Source of the DNA: Echinostoma caproni
Lineage: Eukaryota; Platyhelminthes; Trematoda; Plagiorchiida; Echinostomatidae
NCBI GenBank assembly: GCA_900618425.1
Contig: UZAN01039540.1
Coordinates: 56,727 to 120,726, forward strand
Direction of reading: 5' to 3'
DNA length: 64,000 nucleotides
Part shown: in pieces, positions 11,646 through 23,850 of the stretch
Numbering within the stretch: the stretch's first letter is position 1
Layout: each line of letters opens with the position of its first letter
Notes under the pieces: model-generated
Databases searched by the model: none
Told to the model about the DNA's origin: nothing
What the model saw: only the letters and a program-made list of their open reading frames with translations
Program-made: the position numbers and the translations under genes

Positions 11646-12579
11646 TGACCGAAGAAAGCGATCAAAATGAACGCATTCAGAATAATTTAAACATATTTGG
11701 ATTAGCGTTATACAGGTGATCTTGAAATGTACTAGATTTGTGTTCCCCATAATTCGTGGATGTCAAGGCGAATTGCCTTTTTTGTTCTGCAGGTCGTGTA
11801 TCCATTATCTATGACAGTGTGATTGTCTATCCAGAAATATTGTAAATCAGTTTAAGATTCCTAAAGACTATCACATAGGCTGTTCACACATCCTCAACCC
11901 TCGGAATTTGGGTCCACGCGCGGAGAATGTCCCATTAGGGGAAAGGCAAAATCATCTTCTGTTGAGAAGTATGCAGCCTTATAAATTTCAGACCGCTTTA
12001 TCCGATTGAAAACCTCACCGAAAAGAAATGGGACCTCTACTGGATTATGAAGGAACAGGGTTAGAAAACAATGAACTTCAGAATGGTTTCATCCGACACG
12101 TGTTTCTCATTTCGTAACTCTATCAAGCAACCAAATTTGATTACTGCCGGATGAATGACGATCTTGAGCGCTGGTTGTTTCCTGTTAGCTTCCGTGGAAG
12201 AGAGAATGTCTAACTGGTCTTGCCCAAAGCAACCAAAAACTCATATTCCGCTTTGGAGCGCAAATTCTAACGGATACCGTACACTGTTAACCTGCTGACA
12301 ATGGTCTCGGATATGCTCGCTACTAGGGACATGTCCTCTTGCTTGCTAATGAAATACTCCAGCGGTTGTAAATGGTTGTTAGTCTTCATTTTAGACACGT
12401 TTGAGTGTTTTTATCGCTCCATAACTTGCATACGTTCCTACCAGTTCGGTTGTATAAATAAAGAGCAGGGCATTATCAAACGTGAACTGTGTGCTTGTTT
12501 GAGTGAAACTAGAATTATATAAAGCACGTAGCTTAATTTTGAGAGAACCGTATTTCATGAGAGTAATGAAGGATTTGAT
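11646..12579. other. No gene seen
   Basis: Apart from the target duplication at its left edge, this stretch has only short frames with no domain and no clear splice sites. Confidence 0.4.
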
Positions 12580-12582
12580 TCA

Positions 12583-12690
12583 ATTTCAAAGGGGGAATTG
12601 GTCGTGTCTATAGTAAATGAAGAGTGAACTGAAAAGCTAGAAAGCACTAGATAGCTGTTTTGACCTGGTTGGGTCTCACGAGATGCGCGA
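12583..12690 (-). repeat. SINE tail copy, minus orientation (left arm of an inverted pair)
   Basis: The reverse complement of this segment matches the plus-strand SINE tail at 12848-12953 over about 100 bp at roughly three quarters identity. The best block, CAACCAGGTCAAAACAGCT in one orientation and its complement in the other, is at 12653-12671 and 12858-12876. Its tRNA-like head, expected toward 12690-12760, is too decayed to recognise. Confidence 0.6.
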
Positions 12691-12768
12691 GGTGCGATGC
12701 CCGCAACAAGCTCGGAAACATGGGTTGTGCTATATCTTGTAAATGGAAAATGAAAAGCCGACTGATCA

Positions 12769-12953
12769 GCTACCGGGGGACCTAGCGGGTAGCATGCTTG
12801 CTTTCTATCCATGAGGTCACGGGTTCGATCCCCAGTTGGGTTGCACTGCTGATGATACAACCAGGTCAAAACAGCTGTACAGCACTTCCAAGCTCTTCGG
12901 TTCACGCAGCATCTTCTGTATACACGACGAGTTTCTCCTTTGAAAAGAACCAT
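12769..12953 (+). repeat. tRNA-derived SINE, plus orientation
   Basis: The head has an A-box-like TAGCGGGTAGCATG near 12783-12796 and a consensus B box GGGTTCGATCCCC at 12821-12833. The intervening GAGGTCAC resembles the variable-loop side of a tRNA-like head. The non-tRNA body (12848-12953) is shared, inverted, with 12583-12690. The antisense frame gives the peptide GDRTRDL, often seen when tRNA-derived repeats are translated. Confidence 0.7.
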
Positions 12954-12955
12954 AA

Positions 12956-13734
12956 TTCCCGATGCTCAGTACAGCATTATTCCTCTAATGTTTATATATG
13001 TGTGTACACAACCGATGTTCCTATATGCTTTTCTGTCAAAGTTTTGAGGTGTGGTAATTACTCGTGAAGATATAATCCGTGGAAGTTTCTTATTGCAATA
13101 AATTAATCCGTATTGTTCTACAGTGTACAAAGCTACCAAAACACGCTGAGCTAACCGATCTTTTCCTGACTTGTTCCCCATAAAACCTAGTTGTTCACAT
13201 AACCCATCCCATTCCATCGTCTGCGATAACAAATGATCAAATGAACAAATGATCTAACTTCACTTGTCATTGTTATTTTGAGGACATGTTGCTTAGGCTC
13301 TCCCGTTTCCAGACATGCACTACACGTTGATTTAGATTTTACCAACTGTCTTACTAGTCAACAAGAAACAGGGTTATTTATCTGAGAGTCCACCCAAGTG
13401 CATACCGCACAGACTGCGGCGATTTGGATGCTAGTGTGAATATGCCCACTACCACAATAGTGACAAGGACACATCTCTCTGGAAAAACGTTTGACCTCAC
13501 GTTTTGTACTACACGATCCAACAACGTTGTACTCCTTTTTTCAAACAAAAACACCAAGGATACGCAAGTCCAGGGATATCAAAAACTTCATCATTTAACC
13601 ATGGGAACAAGCAATTTAGACAGCCGGATAAATCACCAAGTAAAACACGAAAAAGGCACAAATGTTTGATTATTTACGATTCACACTATTGTGCTAAAGG
13701 ACAATTTGCTTTGACCGACGTAGTCATTCGTTCA
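12956..13734. other. Gene-poor spacer
   Basis: Short chance frames on both strands (for example 12966-13232 and 13424-13669) have no recognisable domain. The right end runs into the ATCT repeat. Confidence 0.35.
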
Positions 13735-13735
13735 G

Positions 13736-13793
<58 letters not shown>
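13735..13793. repeat. (ATCT)n microsatellite
   Basis: A nearly 60-bp pure tetranucleotide tract, about 14-15 units. Such tracts are hypervariable and may differ in length between individuals or be misassembled. Confidence 0.95.
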
Positions 13794-15184
13794 ATTGACT
13801 GTTAACGACCACTCTGGTGTTCGAAATCATTCCCCGTGAGTCTGCTCGAATCAGTAATATCCAACGCGTCGAACCAGCCAAAAGCATGCCACAAAGTATT
13901 GATCATGTTACCCACAGAGTCGAATTAGTTTTATCAGGTTTGTTATGACCAATAAGCTGATGAAATTACCAGTAATGTATTATATCCCCTACAAAGTTGT
14001 TTCATCTACAGGTTTAATCGCAACTGAAGCAACGAGTCCCTGTGAAACACTTGTTGGTTCGTATGGGCAACAGCATTTATACTGAAGTAATTTTTTTATA
14101 ACTAATAATAAACAAGTCTTGGAGAGTCTTTATAACCATGATTTTCCTGAATCGTTTATACTCAGCAGATGGAATAGTTCAAACTGTAGGGGATACTCTC
14201 ATTTCGTCAATAGTGGTTGACCTAGATCATGATGAGTTAAGAGGTAACTAAAGAGAATGAAATAGTTTTTATTAAAAACAAATTAGCATTGATAATAAGC
14301 AAGATGTGAAGTTTGTGTACACTAGTAGTCGATTAGTTTGTTTTTGATCTTTAGAACTTGTTTGAGTCTAATCGGCGTCAAAGTATTGCGTTGTCATACT
14401 TGATACAGTTCGCGATTCTCATGTTCAGATCATTTATTCTTGGTACTCAAGGTCAGGCACGTTTAATTGACAATCATGCAGCCCAGAAACTACTTACATC
14501 GAAGTAGACAAGATATGAAATATTGTCCATACCTAAAGCATTAATATGGGTGATAAATATGATGAAACTCTCTTTGATCATAAAGAAAATATTTTAGTGC
14601 ATCACAATCGGCCAGTACTGCATATCAGTAGAATGATAACATATTGGGGATTACTCCCAATGGAGTTTATTCTTGTTTGAATCAATTGAACGAGGGTGAA
14701 GTGAGAGAGAGTTCAAACAGTCACATCATATTCAACCAACAGGTGTACAAATACTACTGACTAAATGCTTTTACCTAAGTGGATGACCAACAGGTTTTGA
14801 TCACATTTCCGTCACTGTGATTTACAGGTTACTTTGAGTGCTCTCAGTATAGCACGACTAACGTTTGATTTTGAATTCTGTCGTTTTCAATACCTTCTGT
14901 AGTATGGTATGGTGTAAAATACTATAAGCTATTATAACAAGGGTTTAATCATAAGTGCAATTTACACATACATCCAGTTCCAGAGAAGAGTAACAGTCAC
15001 TTTATCCAAACTGAAACGTTGGTCCGGTGATGAGCTCAATCTTACTGTTCGGTAGATTCTGGGATCAAACCTCAGGGGATTTGATGGATTCGCACTACTT
15101 TTGATTTAAATAGATGGGAGGCATTAGTGCTAGTAAGTAGCAAGTTAGTATAAAGGATCGAATAACGCAACAGAGCAACACGAG
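13794..15184. other. No gene seen; one weak tRNA-like box
   Basis: AT-rich. Near 15050-15075 the string GGGATCAAACCTC resembles a degraded B box, but no A box with correct spacing is convincing. No exon candidate. Confidence 0.35.
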
Positions 15185-15475
15185 ATGAAACAAGAAAAGA
15201 CCAAAAGCCAGCAATCCAGGAGGAAAATACCCTCATCTCCCGTTGCACCAGTATTTCGGCGAACCAAGTCGAGCACGGTGAGAACCAGGGACAGAGAGTC
15301 GCTGGAGAAGAACATGTCTAAGCAGAACATTGCCACTTAACAAGCACTGAAGACAGCACCTCCGCTCGTAATGGAACTTTTGCAAAGGCACTGTCCATTT
15401 CAGCGAACAAACAGAAGGGAATTCAATTAAACCGAGCTATGAGAACCGATTTTAAGTACTCTGTCAACGTTATCA
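15185..15475 (+). pseudogene. Short basic ORF plus a degraded copy of an unidentified conserved segment
   Basis: Seen: ATG at 15185 opens a 51-codon frame ending at TAA 15338-15340. The peptide is very basic and Ser-rich (MKQEKTKSQQSRRK, VFRRTKSSTVRTRDRESL). In the same frame beyond the stop, 15341-15475 encodes APPLVMELLQRHCPFQRT, EFN, stop, TEL, stop, EPIL. This aligns with the open frame at about 23120-23240: SPRLEMKRLQTNC, then RRT, EFSSPELREPIF. The nucleotide match, including GAGAACCGATTTT, is also clear. Inferred: this is a decayed copy of a repeated or duplicated coding segment, with several stops. The family is not recognised; a transposon ORF or a retrocopy of a host gene are both possible. 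Confidence 0.4.
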
Positions 15476-15493
15476 TAAACCATAAATTATTCC

Positions 15494-15570
15494 CAAACTT
15501 TCTGTTCACTTTTCGGTTGCTCTTTCTCTAAATCAACTCTTTTTTAACTACTAAGAGAACAGAAAGTTTG
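15494..15570. repeat. 14-bp perfect inverted repeat
   Basis: CAAACTTTCTGTTC at 15494-15507 pairs with GAACAGAAAGTTTG at 15557-15570 across a 49-nt spacer. It lies directly downstream of the degraded conserved segment. Confidence 0.6.
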
Positions 15571-18169
15571 TGTTACTATAAAACTTTTTACGAATAGCGT
15601 ATGAACGAAAGCTGACAATGGGATACTTCAAGTAATTTATCACCAGCGATTCATGAGCATTGTGTCTCAATGGGTATTACGTTTTCCGATAAAGTTGACA
15701 GTAAAATAGTCAGGCGCTTATGAAAAAAAATCGGAGCTTCGTCAATAACTGATAACAGTTTTATTACCTGAAAATATAGTTAGGACTCGTTTCTGCGTCT
15801 TGCCAAATAATCTGCCTACCACGTACTATTCTGATTTCGGATTCAGTTAGAGTTTAGATCAATATTTGATTCTCCATCGTTTGTACCACACAGTGAAAGT
15901 TGAAATCGTGTTGGGCTCCATTAATTAGTGACTTAGTCAGAGACCCATATAACTCCATGCTTGAAAATCAATGCCAGTCACGTGTTACAAAGTAAGTATG
16001 TCGTGGGTTTGAAGAAAAGCGTAAGCCAGCGGTACTGAAAAAGTAAATCTACGAGTGGACTCAAATTCAAATTTTGCAACATGCTTACACAATTCCAGAG
16101 CTGTTGGACCTAAAAGATTTCTTCTGCACAACACTAACCCTTCATTGTACTGAATTCTTGAAAAGCAACATCCATCAGGAGATTAGAAAATGTCCGTGTT
16201 CTTAGATGATCATCCAACTGTGCTTATTCACCCGTTTGAGACATCCCGAGGGAATGCGCCCACAGCTAGCTTCCTACGCGATCAGGGTATTCATTGTTAG
16301 ATTGGAACGACTGCAATTCCATCGGTCAGCGCCCATGTAATGAACAAATGAGCTTTTCGGCCCCGAGGCGACCAGTAGTAATCAAATTTGTCACTTAAAA
16401 GGTTCTGTTACATATTTTGAATTGGGAATAAATAAATTGTTTATGGAGAAACGTAATGGTCGATGAGAAAACGTGATAAATGTTGCATAAAACAAAGATT
16501 TAAAGAAACTTGAATCATTGAAGTTATTAATCCTTTTTAAAACTACTATTGCCTTAAAGTTTGGTTTTTTCGGGAATCCCAAAATTGGTATCTCATGATT
16601 ATAAGCAATCGTGTTTTTAGTTTATCACGTTGCACTTAATCTTCAAGTGAAAAATGAGAATCCACATGAACAAACAATGGGAAACATTATACAAGAGAAT
16701 CCCGAAAAGTCTCAGACAGTGTTCGTTCAACGAGTCACTGATTAGAGCATATCCACAAGTATGATGCTCTAGTTATTTGCAGTATGTTAAACCCTGGATT
16801 CTCACGGCACGGTTGATTAATTTATATGACCCAAATTTTGCCAAGCCTTGTAAATATATGGAGGACAAAATACTGGGAATCATGTGTTTAGATCATCATA
16901 TCCACAGTAAGTGGAGCCAATGGTTCAGTTTGTATCTCATGGTAAATAATACAGGCGATTTTATTCCATATATTGATGATACCTCAAAAAAGAGCTATTT
17001 ATCGATTGTTATAAATATCACCAGAAGTTCTAAGGATTAGTAATGAATATGAAATCAGAAGTATTGTTGTAGGAGACCAGAGATAGCTAATCTACTAGTC
17101 AACACAAGAAGCACTACCCCTGGCACGCTTTCCTGTAGTTTCAACACTGTTTTGGATGGGAATGGTATGTCTTTAAAACATATTTTTCTTCATTGTTTGG
17201 TTTTATGAAATTACGCATAATTTGAACAGGCTTTACTTGCTTTATTTTCCTGCATACATCCAGATGGATAGTTGTCAGCTGCGTAAACATGAACCACCTG
17301 AACAATGAAGTGTAAGATGGGATGTGACTGTCCGTTCTGTCTACCAGTGGTGGACAGTTGATTTTTCAAAACCAAAAACACCCTACAAGATGGGAGGTGT
17401 TACCTTCTCGGATCACAGCGGGACATTTTGCTCTCCATTTTGGTGTTTTTATTGTTGTGGGAATCGATTTATCTATATCCTTGTCGATTTAAATGATTCT
17501 AGTTACAAGCATGTTTTGCCTGTTATACATATATTTATCGAAAGCTGCAACACCTTATTCTTGACAAATGACAAAGAGCCTTCATGTACTTATTTCAGCT
17601 GGTCTCCAGGACCGAAAAGGAGACAAATGTGCCCAGCTGGATCATGTTGGATAAATGCACTGGACACACAAAACTCTACTTGTAACCGGTATTGACGATA
17701 CCAATACAAATCGGAATTGTTCGAATGTCTCAAGTGCTCCTCGCAGGATACTAGTCAGGAAGGCGTACTATTGAATGAAGGAAAATGCAAGAAAAATCAT
17801 AAATTTGTCACGATTGAAGTTATAGGATACTTTTAGATTTTAAATTGGCGTCCAAAAATGAAGTGGTTTTCACTCCACCAACAAAGACCGCTATTCAAAT
17901 ATATCTTCCGTATACGGAAGTTACAGGCTTTTGGAACTTCGGTAGACTATCAAATGTACTATTGTATCCTATGAAGCAGGCCCTGTATTGGAATTTTGCC
18001 AAACTGTAATAAGGAAATGCAGTTTGTTTGCATTTTATCGCTAGCGAAATGCGTTTAAAAGCTAAGAAAGTTATTTCGTTGTTGAATTTCTTCTACTCTC
18101 AAGTGTAACACACTATACTGAATAAGTGACCGGTGCATTTTTTAAGAATATTGAACTGTGGCCAATCAC
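15571..18169. other. Gene-poor region
   Basis: Chance frames at 16777-17040 and 17324-17695 (123 codons, Cys/Trp/Phe-rich) have no domain I recognise and no flanking splice signals of note. The sequence is otherwise AT-rich and multiply stopped. Confidence 0.35.
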
Positions 18170-18342
18170 CATTGGGGAGTGGTTCTAGTTTTATTCTTTG
18201 TAGATCTCTTCTCCGGGTATAAAATCCGAATGCCGGTTTGGCCGCTGGCCTAAACGTCGTCACATTCCGCGGTTTGGCCTGTTGATCAGCTGCATAAATT
18301 ACGATTACCACATTGCTGCCGTGGCTGTTGTGAATAACACGA
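18170..18342 (-). CDS. Candidate internal exon, minus strand, unassigned
   Basis: Seen: on the minus strand a pyrimidine-rich stretch ends in CTCACCCACAG, then 173 nt stay open to CCCAATG|GTGATT. The peptide starts RVIHNSHGSNVVIVIYAADQ and continues with FRPAAKPAFGFYTRRRDL and LEPLPN. The stretch is GC-richer than its surroundings. The donor is non-ideal, and the opposite strand is also fairly open. No domain is recognised. If real, it would be on the same strand as the 4678-5252 exon, but no continuity can be shown. Confidence 0.25.
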
Positions 18343-18468
18343 CTGTGGGTGAGAGCATTAAATCTGTGGAACCGTTTGGTCCACAACCAATCGATTATTT
18401 GCGATGAGTTCCACCTCGTAGAAGGAGAAGTACAGACGTCCACACACGCAAACATGAACCATGGTGCA

Positions 18469-18482
18469 CACACACACACACA
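18469..18482. repeat. Short (CA)n tract
   Basis: About seven CA dinucleotides, upstream (in the minus-strand sense) of the exon candidate at 18170-18342. Confidence 0.7.
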
Positions 18483-18825
18483 GGACGATTGCATTTTTTA
18501 CCTAATTACTTCCGGCATTTTGACTGTTTTGCAATCAAAGACATCCAAATTTGGCTATCCAGGGGAAACATTTTTGTAGAACTGCCTGTGCAATGAGAAG
18601 GTTGAAGCACACATCATTTCCGGAACAAAATGTTCTGTGTTCATGAGCCGAAGAATAATTACAGGGAAAATGTTCACAATCTGCCCGATTTAATTCACAC
18701 AATACTGAATGTTCTAGTTGTGGATAGCAGTCTCTGTTCGCCAATAATACATAAGTACATTCTACCTGCCTTCGGCTCGATAGAAATCGTTGTTTGCATG
18801 TTTTTTTTCACTTTGTCTCCTGCAG

Positions 18826-19084
18826 GATAGACGCCGAGGAGTTTCCAGTGTTTACGCAATGCATTTCATGGGTGATTTGGACAACACAATTTATCTTCTG
18901 CATGATCTCAATTCATCCCGTGGAAGTGGTTTCATTCAATTTTTCTCCAGAAAATTACCAATGTCATGTGCATTAGGTTGGATTCACAACAACAGCAACA
19001 GCAGGACCACCACCACCACCACAACCGTCTTCACCCACTCACTTACCTCACGGGTCTGTCTTTCCAGTGGATATGGATCAATAG
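18826..19084 (+). CDS. Candidate exon, plus strand, unassigned
   Basis: Seen: an exceptionally good acceptor (TTTTTTTTCACTTTGTCTCC then TGCAG) ends at 18825, and a donor ATAG|GTAAAA lies at 19084/19085. The 259 nt between them are open in one frame, entering in phase 0 and leaving in phase 1. The peptide begins DRRRGVSSVYAMHFMGDLD, then FIQFFSRKLPMS, then an Asn/Ser/Thr-rich stretch made by a CAC/CCA trinucleotide run near 19007-19025. A second internal AG after TCTGTCTTTCCAG (19068) could give a much shorter exon. A second frame is also open over the first 150 nt, which weakens the call. The protein family is not recognised. Confidence 0.35.
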
Positions 19085-22000
19085 GTAAAAAATACAGTTG
19101 GTAATAATAAGCGAAGACTATGAAGGGAATGGGTTTGACCACACAAAAAACGATTATCGTAATATCGTCAATCCCAAAGACTATTTCATAATTTTCATTC
19201 TTCTAATCTGATTTTCGCGGTCGATCAACTGAAATAGTTCAGACGCTTCTACTCAACGCGTTCTTACTTGTGTTTTGGCGATCTGAAGGAAATCATATGC
19301 AGTTGCTTCGTTAGTTGGTGTACAAACCGAATTCTCAGTTATGGCTTTACATGTGGCAATCACTTATCACAGAGATTAAGACCTCAGGTCATTCTTACTG
19401 TGAATACCGCAGTTATCATTCCTCGGACTTTCGACCAGTTTCCTGCACATTTCTGCCAATAAAATGATTTCAACATTTTCAAAATTGATTTGAGAACAAT
19501 TGTTGCATACCCTTACTTACCTTGTGTTTTTCTAAATGACCATTTCTGCCAATGAAATAGTAGTTCGGATAAAAAGTTACCTCTTGTACCGAACGCCATG
19601 TTCTTAGTTACACAATGAACTTCCTCCGGTTTGAAAGACTAACGACTGGCTCTATGGGTTTTGCTTTAATGTGCATTCCCTATATGATGAAGGAATGCAG
19701 CTAAATTCTATTTGTGACCAAATGTGTATAATAACCGCTTAGTGGCAATTATTGAAAGTATGTAAGGTAAAAAAACAAAATAACACTCATGTCATTGCTT
19801 TTTGTTCTCTGCTATCAGTTTATCATCCCCCGTTCACTTTTATTTGCGGTTTTTTTTCAATTGACGCCATGTTTGTTTGCAAGCTTGTGTGATATGTAGA
19901 TTTGCATTATTGGCAATATCCACGTGACGGTTGATCTATTTTCAGGGAATTGTCTTTCAGTTCTAACAGACTCAAAAAACAGCAAAGCACTTAATAATCA
20001 CGAAACTGCTTTATTTTACTGCCGCACCATTTATGATGGTACAAAATTGCAAATTAGCTGAATACACGACTGAGAATATAAACATGTATGACGGTATACG
20101 GGAAGTTCCAATCTATGTGCATCGAACAGTAAGAATAAATAGATTCCACAACTATCATGTATTTATCTGAGGGTGGTGGAAACTTTACGGTTTGCCTCTA
20201 TCATGATGGATATTGTTTTAATCGAAGCATGATCATCGGGGCACGGGCTCACATCACATTGCTGATTGCCAACATCCGATACTGGACAGTTGCGCCCTCT
20301 ATCTCTATCCGGTGCACATCTATACACGTTTCAACACTATCCTGTTGCTCGGCAGTCCCGAGTCCGCAGATTGTGATACAATTGTTTACCCATAGTTTAT
20401 GAATCCAGTCCTCTTTTTCATGGTCCCTATTTTCCGAACGACATTACCGGACAGTTGCATTCGTGTTGACGAAGAAACCTTCCTTACTATTTTTTTTCCC
20501 ACAATAATTATCCACGAGTTAGTTTGACCTATGTAACCAGAAGTTATTGTTCAAAACTTTTTGTCATCAACCCGGCAGTTAACGTCAAACACCTTACTCG
20601 AAATATCAGCATCCTTCACAGACCTTCAAAAGGCAACTTTTTCCTTGAAAACGGTAAGGTTCCAATGAAATCAATTTTGCTTAACTTTTATATACTGCTT
20701 TGACAGGATAAAACAGTGTTTTCAATGCAACAGTGCCTAATGCTAACGTCTTTGTGATACTTGTTCCTAGGATACATTCCACTAAATTTTGCGCAATATC
20801 TGTCGATTAGGCTTCGCAATTTTTAAGCCATACGAACAGTACATCGATGTTTGTGTAATTGCTGAAAAGTGATTGCTGAAGATAACGGACTTCGGTGAGT
20901 AAATATACGTTGATCACAATGATACTCTTAATCTGACCAGTTCGAAGTTGGGTGACGGAGGAGCATTGCATACTATGCAAAGTAACCAAAGCTTACTACC
21001 TAAATCATGAACATCAAGTAACAAGCAGTATTAAACACTAATACACAACACCAACTGTTCAAGACTGCTATCCACCTAATTTAACCTTAAAGATAAAATA
21101 TGACTTCCTTGGAGACAGCATTGCACAATGCGGTCATTGAATTTATTTAACGTCAGTGAATGCAATAACATTTTCTAGATTTTGTCTTTTCATGAAAGAT
21201 TGGCGATTGCTATGGAAACCCGATAAGTCCATAAAAATCAAAAGTAAAGTGGAAACCTGCCTGCAGAGCCCCGCATCGTTTTTCTAATCAATAGTAATTT
21301 TTTTCAATGCGCAAGACCAAATGAAGCAATGCCAGGATTTTGAGCTTTCAAGCGCTCTGGAGCCGACCTGAATCTGGCACCAGTTTACTCAACGTTCATC
21401 GCTCTTTTATTTCCGCACAATCAGCTGGATTCAACTGAATTATGCACCAGGCTTTATTTGCAATACACATAATCCATCCGCAGTCAGTAGATCAGCTCGG
21501 ACGAATATCCAGTACTTTGATTAACCGAAATTCAGTTGATAGCAACTCCCCGACCGAAATGTAAAGCGCGAACAATTGTTCTATGCACATACAATTGAAT
21601 TTGCCACGAACAATCCGACGCTCTGTTTTCTTAATCGGATCCCAGATGCGGTCCCGTATTTCACATTCTACATGCTACTTCTAATTTTTCAACTTTTTGT
21701 AACTACGTTTACAGTAGTTTTATAGGTTGGTTTTTGTCTGTTATGATTACGTGGCTTAATATATCATGTCCGTCTCTGATCGCAGTTGCTGTGTGCGACG
21801 GCAACGTATGTTCACTGTGGTTGGTTTTCAGTAAAGATCACTAATGTAGAATTACTAAGAGATTACTACTTATAATGAACAAATCCTCAATGGATAGATC
21901 ACCATGGTCATACGGAGAGAGGATTATGTACAACCGGAATTTGTCTTGTAGGTTCTGATCCTCCTCTAATCTGAGATAGAATACTTAGTCTAGGCTTTTA

Positions 22001-23099
22001 AGTATAGCCATGTATAAGCGCTGTATTCTAAGCGTCACTTAAAAGTATTCGCTTCAGAAAGGTTTTGGCTCCGTAACACATGACGTGTCAATTCGTGACA
22101 TTAGTTAACCTTGAAATAAGGACATTCTATACTTGATGAACTCAGAAGGTTCCAGCGCAAAACGCATCATGGTCACGTCCTTGTCGCAACACTCGCGTGA
22201 CGTTTCAACATGACCCTGTAACCGATAACAGTTGAACTAAATGTACTTACGATACTAGTTTTTATCTCCTTACGGTACATGTGCACGCGAGTGCATATAG
22301 TCTGTTTAGTTCGGATTCGCGTGTGTACTTGGCAAGAACGGTTACTTGTCACAATCTTTGGAAATGCTTTGTTTGCTTCGAAAGGTTAATGTTTGGCTTT
22401 TTTCCTTTTTCAGCCTACCTAACACGAATATGAGATGCTAAAGCAAATAACTATAATAGCGTTTTTTAAATAGGCAAAGGATGGTCATAAAATTTGGCCC
22501 ATTTGGGAAGACATAAACCGGATAAAAAGTACTTTTCACATGGTTAAAAGCATTCATGTACGCTTCGATTCCATACTTACCAACTAACCGGTAACTTACA
22601 GGATCAACAATGTGGACTTTAGTTCAACTTATCAGTGGTACATAGAGGATTTGGGATGATGGTTTAGTTACGAAAGCACAACACTATGCAAAAAAGTAAG
22701 AAGTAGCAAGAAGATTGTTCAGTTTTGGATTGATACTTTTCACTGGCAAGCAATTATATCTTCCTGCGTTTCTCATGAATAGTTCCCTCATGTTCAGCAC
22801 TGTCGATCGAGTATTTTTTACATTTTTTTTTGTTTCTATAACTAGTGATTCGGTTCCTCAAACAATACGATTTGCANNNNNNAAATATCCGGAGAACAGT
22901 GTCAACATTTGACAACCAGCTTAGATTAGCAGAGAACCCAATGGAACTCGTGTCTTTAAGTCACAAAGGTCAGTCTCCCTAGTTCCACAGGAATTCGAAA
23001 ATGCTAGGATTACAATGAGCATTTCCGCGGTCATTTTAGTCCACATTGTCTCGGCCTCTTACCGACTTTCATTCTACGGTTTAAGGGTATCTATTCCGT
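19085..23099. other. Gene-poor region with a 6-base N gap
   Basis: Only short frames, for example 20157-20402 and 22715-22912, none with a domain. N run at 22877-22882. If the 18826-19084 exon is real, its donor opens an intron here. Confidence 0.35.
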
Positions 23100-23330
23100 A
23101 CCTTGTCTTCCAAAGCAACGCTCACCTCGGCTGGAGATGAAACGTTTGCAAACAAATTGCCAAGCTCGGCGAACAGGTGAAATGGAATTCAGTTCACCTG
23201 AGCTACGAGAACCGATTTTCAACATTTTGTCAACTGTTATCATGTATCTCTCACCCTCGCTCGGACGAACGGCTGCGCAACAAATCATTTATTGGTATGA
23301 AGAAATGTACAGCAGACAATCGATGATATA
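23100..23330 (+). pseudogene. Second, more open copy of the conserved segment seen at 15.35 kb
   Basis: Seen: the frame is open from about 23085 to TAG at 23329-23331. It encodes SPRLEMKRLQTNCQARRT, MEFSSPELREPIFNILST, then IMYLSPSLGRTAAQQ and IIYWYEEMYSRQSMI. The first 40 residues align with the interrupted frame at 15363-15475, but here without internal stops. An ATG at 23137 could start it, but the similarity extends upstream of that ATG, so the true segment begins earlier. There is no obvious acceptor. I do not recognise the family: it may be an exon, a retrocopy or part of a transposon ORF. It is scored as a pseudogene only because the related copy is clearly broken. Confidence 0.35.
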
Positions 23331-23704
23331 GTGCCAACAAATACATTTCACCGGCGGGAAGCTGAAGTGTCACAAAATGTATGAGATCAGGTTTTGAATA
23401 GTTACTAAGTAAGTAAACGAAACAGCTTTGTAGGTTGTAGCATTGGAGTCAGTGAAAAAGGAACAGTACACACATGATCTCCATTTGACGAATCTCGAAA
23501 GATTACTTCAACGGTAATTTAAATAATATCAGTTCACTGTAGAAGGAAACTTAGATATTTTGTCGAGCTGGTACGACATACAATTATGGGGAAACAGCAT
23601 TTCACAGGAAGGTACACTTTTCTGTGGTTCACAAGAGGCTACTCTTTAATCGCATCAGGAAATAATTCAAATCAGATACAATTAAAATCGTTCAAATGGT
23701 TGNA

Positions 23705-23850
23705 GCTTGAAGTCTTATGTTGTGAAACGTTCAGCAGCCTCAGTGGGATTCGGACCCAAGCAAGGAGGCCGCTTACGATTTTGCACAGCGCAGGCTCAAC
23801 CAGCTGAGCTACTAGGCCATACCGATAACACTGATTTTTCGCATTCGAAT
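23705..23850 (-). repeat. tRNA-derived SINE, minus orientation
   Basis: Read on the minus strand, a consensus A box TAGCTCAGCTGG (23800-23811) is followed by a B box GGGTCCGAATCCC (23745-23757). The spacing and the intervening GCTGTGCAAAATCGTAAG are typical of a tRNA head. Translation of this orientation gives LVAQLVEPAL and RIPLRLL, peptides commonly produced by tRNA-derived SINEs. An N at 23703 adjoins the tail. Confidence 0.75.

Noticed and set aside
12555..12953. 132-codon minus-strand open frame
   Set aside because: It is generated by reading through the two inverted SINE copies; peptides such as GDRTRDL are typical of translated tRNA-derived repeats.
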